This document shows, in pieces, positions 60,963-64,000 of a stretch of 64,000 nucleotides of DNA (position 1 is its first letter; every line of letters begins with the position of its first letter). Location of the stretch: positions 415,894-479,893 of the forward strand of contig JAEKDP010000001.1 in assembly GCA_016521575.1 (NCBI GenBank), written 5' to 3'. The stretch comes from Rhodobacteraceae bacterium F11138 (lineage in GTDB: Bacteria; Pseudomonadota; Alphaproteobacteria; Rhodobacterales; Rhodobacteraceae). Position numbers and translations under genes: made by a program. The notes under the pieces are model-generated. The model was not told the DNA's origin, made no database searches, and was given only the letters and a program-made list of their open reading frames with translations.

Positions 60963-61505
60963 GGCGCGCGCTCCTCTGCTCGGGTGTTGTCCAGGCTGCT
61001 GGGTGGCTGAATGCCGCGCAGAAAGGCGATAAAGGCGCAGACCAGACAGGAAAAACTGGCCAGGAAACCAAATGGCGCGAGAGGAATTTCAAGCGCATTG
61101 GTCACCGCGCCGTCCTCTGCGGCCTTCCAGGCATGCGAGGCCAGCCGCCAGGCAAAGGTCGCCAGCAGCGCAGCGGAAAACAGCCCGGCAAAGGCCGCCA
61201 GCAGTCGATTGATGCGGCCGCCCAACACATTGAGCAGATCGACCTCGATATGCTCTCGCCGCTCGGTGGTCAGAGGCAGCGCCAGAAACACCAGCGCGGC
61301 CAGCAGAATTTCGGTCAGTTCGAAAGCACCGGCCAGCGGTGCCTGGAGAATGTAGCGCCCGACCACGTCGACGCAGGTAATCAACACCAGACAGAACAGG
61401 ATCAGCGCCGCACCGAGTCCGATGGACCATTCCAGGAGCGGTCCTATATCCAGCCCCCCGCCATAGGGGGGGGCCGGATTTGAAACGCTTGCGCAATCGT
61501 TCCAT
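60959..61505 (-). pseudogene. TRAP small permease gene (DctQ) with frame break at a C8 tract
   Basis: The body of the gene, from about 61460 down to 60959, encodes a normal DctQ with four hydrophobic segments (GPLLEWSIGLGAALIL onward) in one frame. That frame has no ATG, GTG or TTG until inside the first helix. A plausible N-terminus, MERLRKRFKSGPP, starts at the ATG at 61505, three bases after dctP, but lies in another frame. The break is at eight consecutive C residues on the minus strand (61466-61473). Seven C residues would join the two frames into a full DctQ. A sequencing error, a recent mutation or slippage-based phase variation are all possible. Confidence 0.72.
61466..61473 (-). repeat. 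C8 homopolymer at the frame break of dctQ
   Basis: Eight consecutive C residues on the coding (minus) strand sit near codon 11-13 of dctQ, exactly where the reading frame changes. A G6 run lies just downstream in the gene. Confidence 0.85.
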
Positions 61506-61508
61506 GGA

Positions 61509-62537
61509 TCAGAACGCCACACCGGTCTGGTCGCGCAGCGACTCAAGTGCCGCGGCCCCGTCAAAACCGTCTTCGGTAATGGTTTCGGACCAGGCCCGTT
61601 CATGGGCCGCCGCCGCGGTCTTGATCGCATCCACCACCGGGGCCGGTGCGTCATGGATCTCGATCCCGGCATCCTTGATCTTTTCGATGGCTTTTTCGTC
61701 CGCCGCGTTCCAGGCCGCGCCCACGCGTTCGGCAAAGGCTTCTCCGGAAATCGCCTCGATGGCGGCCTGATCTTCGGCGGAAATCTCGTTCCACTTGTCT
61801 TCGTTGATCACCACGAACCATGTGGTGTTGTAGATCCCGCCCGGTACCCGCATCGCGTATTTCAGATCGTCGGTCAGCTTGAAGGCGGTCAGAGCTTCAT
61901 AGGTGAAGGTGACGCCGTCGATGACGCCGCGCGACAGCTTTTCGTAAACTTCACCCGAGGACATGAAAAGCGTCGTGGCACCGAGATCTTCCATCAGATC
62001 GGCGACATAACCACCCGGCACGCGGATTTTCAGCCCCGATATGTCGTCGACCGTCTCGATCTTGCGGATGTTGTTGTGCAGGACACCGGGCCCATGAACG
62101 AAGAGACCCAGAAGCTTCACGCCTTCGTGTTCGTCCTGCGCGCCAAGCTGGTCGGTATAGACGTTCCAGAACGCTTTGGACGCCTGGACCGCGTCATCGC
62201 CGATAAAGGAAAACTGGCCGATCCGCGAACGCGCAAAGCGATCATCGGTAGTAAAGGAATGCAGGCCATACGTGATGTCGGCAATGCCGTCGGCGGCGAT
62301 GTCGAAATGCGCAGGCGGCGGGCCCATCGGTTTTGCAAGCACCCGAACGGACACCCGGCCGTCGGTAACGTCGCTGATCTCACGGGCCCATGGCTTCAGC
62401 GCGCCGACAACGATCGGATGCCGGGGCGGCAACCAGCTGGACATGACCAGCGTGGTGTCTGTCAGCGCCGCTGTCGCGGTCATCGTCAGACCAAGCGCGG
62501 CGCCTGCAAGCAGCTGTGCGAAGTTGGTGAATTTCAT
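61509..62537 (-). CDS. TRAP transporter substrate-binding protein (DctP), third TRAP system
   Basis: The 342-residue periplasmic protein has a signal (FAQLLAGAALGLTMTATAAL) and DctP features, including GLKIRVPGGYVADLMEDLGATT with the ligand Arg and YEKLSRGVIDGVTFTYEAL. The mature protein starts close to VMSSWLPPRHP, a wording common in DctP proteins near aromatic or sulfonate pathways. AGGAGGAG precedes the ATG. It is three bases upstream of the dctQ start. Confidence 0.92.
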   Translation of the reverse strand: MKFTNFAQLLAGAALGLTMTATAALTDTTLVMSSWLPPRHPIVVGALKPWAREISDVTDGRVSVRVLAKPMGPPPAHFDIAADGIADITYGLHSFTTDDRFARSRIGQFSFIGDDAVQASKAFWNVYTDQLGAQDEHEGVKLLGLFVHGPGVLHNNIRKIETVDDISGLKIRVPGGYVADLMEDLGATTLFMSSGEVYEKLSRGVIDGVTFTYEALTAFKLTDDLKYAMRVPGGIYNTTWFVVINEDKWNEISAEDQAAIEAISGEAFAERVGAAWNAADEKAIEKIKDAGIEIHDAPAPVVDAIKTAAAAHERAWSETITEDGFDGAAALESLRDQTGVAF

Positions 62538-62905
62538 GGTGCTCCTCCTTTGGAATGTCGTCGTGTCGTCGGTTTTGCATGTCGCGGTTTCGCGTCGGGG
62601 CCGGGTCCCGGACGAGAACCGGCAATACGGCGCTGAATGCGTGCGCCTGTTGCAGCCTCACACAGTGCCCAGCGATGAATTGGCTGGGTTCGCGATCACA
62701 GTCCGGCGTATGCAGTGCCGGCTGTCAGGTCGCGGAAATCTCGATGAATGTGGCCCCCCTCCCGAAGCGCCGTGTTCACATTGTCTGTGCTGGCCGAACG
62801 CCAGATACGCTATCCGTTACATTTGAAACTATTTTGTTATCGTTGCATCTGTAATGGAAGTCAATATCATTTCATATGAAACAATATGCCCGCGGAGCTA
62901 TCGAC
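62538..62905. promoter_or_regulatory. 368-bp divergent promoter region between TRAP dctP and marR
   Basis: The marR-proximal 100 bp are AT-rich and contain a MarR-type element at 62841. The dctP-proximal part is GC-rich, and I see no clear -35/-10 pair. No supported gene lies in it. Confidence 0.5.
62841..62856. promoter_or_regulatory. MarR-type operator candidate, site 2
   Basis: CGTTGCATCTGTAATG matches site 1 at 13 of 16 positions and lies 50 bp before the marR start, in the divergent region with the third TRAP operon. Confidence 0.5.
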
Positions 62906-63394
62906 ATGATTTCATTCGATCTATCGAGCTTTCTACCCTATAGGCTTGCAGTGTTGTCCGAGCGAATCAGCAAGTGTCTTTCGCTTGAATATGCGCGCAG
63001 CCACGGGATTTCGGTGGCGGAATGGCGGGTGTTGGTGCATCTGGCGCACGGTAGGGAAGTGTCGGTGCGCGATATCCACAATTGTGTGAACCTGGAAAAG
63101 CCGCGCGTCAGCCGGGCCGTGACAGGGCTTGAGAAAGCCGGGCTGGCGCGAAAGGGAACCAGCAAGGCGGACAGCCGCCTTGTCGCGATTTCGTTGACGG
63201 AACAGGGCCGCGCGGTTTTGGGCGAAATTCTTCCATCGGCTTTGGAGTTCGAAGCGAAGCTGCTGGATGCGCTTTCCGCGCAGGAACTGGAAAGGTTCTA
63301 TGAGATCGCGGAAAAGCTGCACGCTGTGCTGGACAACGATCCGACAGCGCCCCGGCGGTCGGTTATGGACAGGTCCGCAACCCGTTCCGCCTGA
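62906..63394 (+). CDS. MarR-family transcriptional regulator
   Basis: The 162-residue regulator has a MarR winged helix with VSVRDIHNCVNLEKPRVSRAVTGLE and the wing segment KADSRLVAISLT. I start at the ATG at 62906, because GCGGAGC precedes it; the ATG at 62876 has no ribosome-binding site. It is divergent from the third TRAP operon and convergent with another marR gene 31 bp away. It probably controls the aromatic cluster through the GTTGCA-type sites. Confidence 0.88.
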   Translation: MISFDLSSFLPYRLAVLSERISKCLSLEYARSHGISVAEWRVLVHLAHGREVSVRDIHNCVNLEKPRVSRAVTGLEKAGLARKGTSKADSRLVAISLTEQGRAVLGEILPSALEFEAKLLDALSAQELERFYEIAEKLHAVLDNDPTAPRRSVMDRSATRSA

Positions 63395-63425
63395 TCCCCG
63401 GCTCTCGACACCGGCGGGAATGATT

Positions 63426-63881
63426 TCACCCGGCGTTTCGATCGTTGCCTTGCTTGATCCGTGTCATCGCGGACTGCAGGGCCTCTAACCCCTGTACCAA
63501 CGCGTCGACATCTGTGGGCGCCATTTCATCCAGAATCCGCTTGGCCCGCTTTTCCACCGCCGGCTGTACCTTTGCAAACAAAGCGCGGCCTTTCCTGGTG
63601 CATCGGTAGATCCGCAGGCGACGGTCATTGTCGTCAACTTTGCGGGTAATAAGCCCTTTTTCCTCCAGCCGCTGCGACGCCCGGGTGACCTGTACCTTGT
63701 CAAGCGTAGTGCGCCGCGCAAGCTCGGGTGACGTCACCGCGTCTTCGTCAGCCAGCAGGAGCAAGAGCCGCCATTCTTCGCGGCCAAGGCCGAAATCGCG
63801 ACCATAGACCTGGGTGAGGTTGCGCGAAAACGCCTCGGCGACGACCGCCAGCTGGTAGGGAAAATGGGTTTCAAGCTTCAT
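63426..63881 (-). CDS. MarR-family transcriptional regulator
   Basis: The 151-residue regulator has a MarR winged helix with VTSPELARRTTLDKVQVTRASQRLEEKG and the wing segment DNDRRLRIYRCT. It is tail-to-tail with the other marR gene, and the two share the N-terminal wording PYxLAV, so they are probably related by duplication. A GTTGCA-type element lies 33 bp upstream of its start. Confidence 0.9.
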   Translation of the reverse strand: MKLETHFPYQLAVVAEAFSRNLTQVYGRDFGLGREEWRLLLLLADEDAVTSPELARRTTLDKVQVTRASQRLEEKGLITRKVDDNDRRLRIYRCTRKGRALFAKVQPAVEKRAKRILDEMAPTDVDALVQGLEALQSAMTRIKQGNDRNAG

Positions 63882-63913
63882 ATGCGCCTCTCTCCCCAGA
63901 TTTAGACCGAATT

Positions 63914-63929
63914 AGTTTCAACTGCAACG
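63914..63929. promoter_or_regulatory. MarR-type operator candidate, site 3
   Basis: AGTTTCAACTGCAACG, which reads CGTTGCAGTTGAAACT on the minus strand, matches the GTTGCA-N2-TGCAAC pattern with one mismatch. It sits upstream of the minus-strand marR gene. Confidence 0.45.
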
Positions 63930-64000
63930 GTGTGGGGCGCAAGCGCCGTGCGGGCATGATTTATCCTTGGCTCATGCACTGTTCGACATGCTCAAAGGGA
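63930..64000. other. window end, no gene assigned
   Basis: The last 71 bases hold an ATG at 63974 whose frame runs off the edge. Too little is visible to call a gene. Confidence 0.4.

Noticed and set aside
1-64000. tRNA, rRNA, CRISPR arrays, insertion sequences, phage or defence genes
   Set aside because: No cloverleaf, direct-repeat array, transposase, integrase or defence signature was recognised. A tRNAscan, ISfinder or DefenseFinder run would be needed to exclude weak examples.

Overview
The window looks like about 64 kb of chromosome from a GC-rich alphaproteobacterium, most likely a Rhodobacteraceae (Roseobacter-type) marine heterotroph. This rests on the NDUFAF5-like methyltransferase and ferrochelatase neighbourhood, the many TRAP and ABC importers, the tight ATGA gene junctions and the general protein style. 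No sequence search could be run. No rRNA, tRNA, CRISPR array, insertion sequence or phage gene was seen.

Region 1 (1-8.3 kb) is housekeeping: a truncated RNA m5U methyltransferase, two L,D-transpeptidases, a CAP-domain lipoprotein, a 60-residue membrane-anchored protein, ferrochelatase, an NDUFAF5-like methyltransferase, ComF, glutaredoxin, a nitrilase-family amidase, a MarR regulator and an ArgE-type deacetylase. Region 2 (8.7-13.6 kb) is a four-gene polyamine-type ABC importer with unusually extended permeases.

Region 3 (13.6-34.4 kb) is a run of about 20 minus-strand genes. From 34.36 down to 19.71 kb, 14 genes are almost continuously coupled: a substrate-binding protein, DppBCDF-type importer A, TauE/SafE permease, SDR, amidase, M81 peptidase, DppBCDF-type importer B and LysR. 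A DctPQM TRAP transporter, a DapA-family lyase, a second SDR and a D-amino-acid dehydrogenase follow. The dehydrogenase appears to start at CTG. A divergent M20 amidohydrolase and a second substrate-binding protein (34.7-37.5 kb) probably belong to the same programme, which looks like import and hydrolysis of peptide-like or N-acyl amide compounds.

Region 4 (37.6-49.7 kb) has two LysR genes around an aminotransferase and then a nine-gene plus-strand operon: aspartate dehydrogenase-like, serine/threonine dehydratase-like, N-carbamoyl-D-amino acid hydrolase, DctPQM TRAP, hydantoinase, hydantoin racemase and a D-2-hydroxyacid dehydrogenase. It contains every step from a 5-substituted hydantoin to an amino acid plus a dedicated importer, and is the strongest candidate here for an undescribed pathway.

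Region 5 (49.8-56.6 kb) has a TAXI-type TRAP transporter with its DUF1850 partner, opposed to hutG, hutF and an IclR regulator, with no HutH, HutU or HutI. Region 6 (56.8-64 kb) is a catabolic cluster of a VOC protein, DUF2783, an MhpA-like flavin hydroxylase, a probable metallo-hydrolase remnant and a third DctPQM TRAP whose dctQ is interrupted at a C8 tract, plus two MarR regulators. Three copies of a GTTGCA-N2-TGCAAC-like element suggest one MarR regulon.
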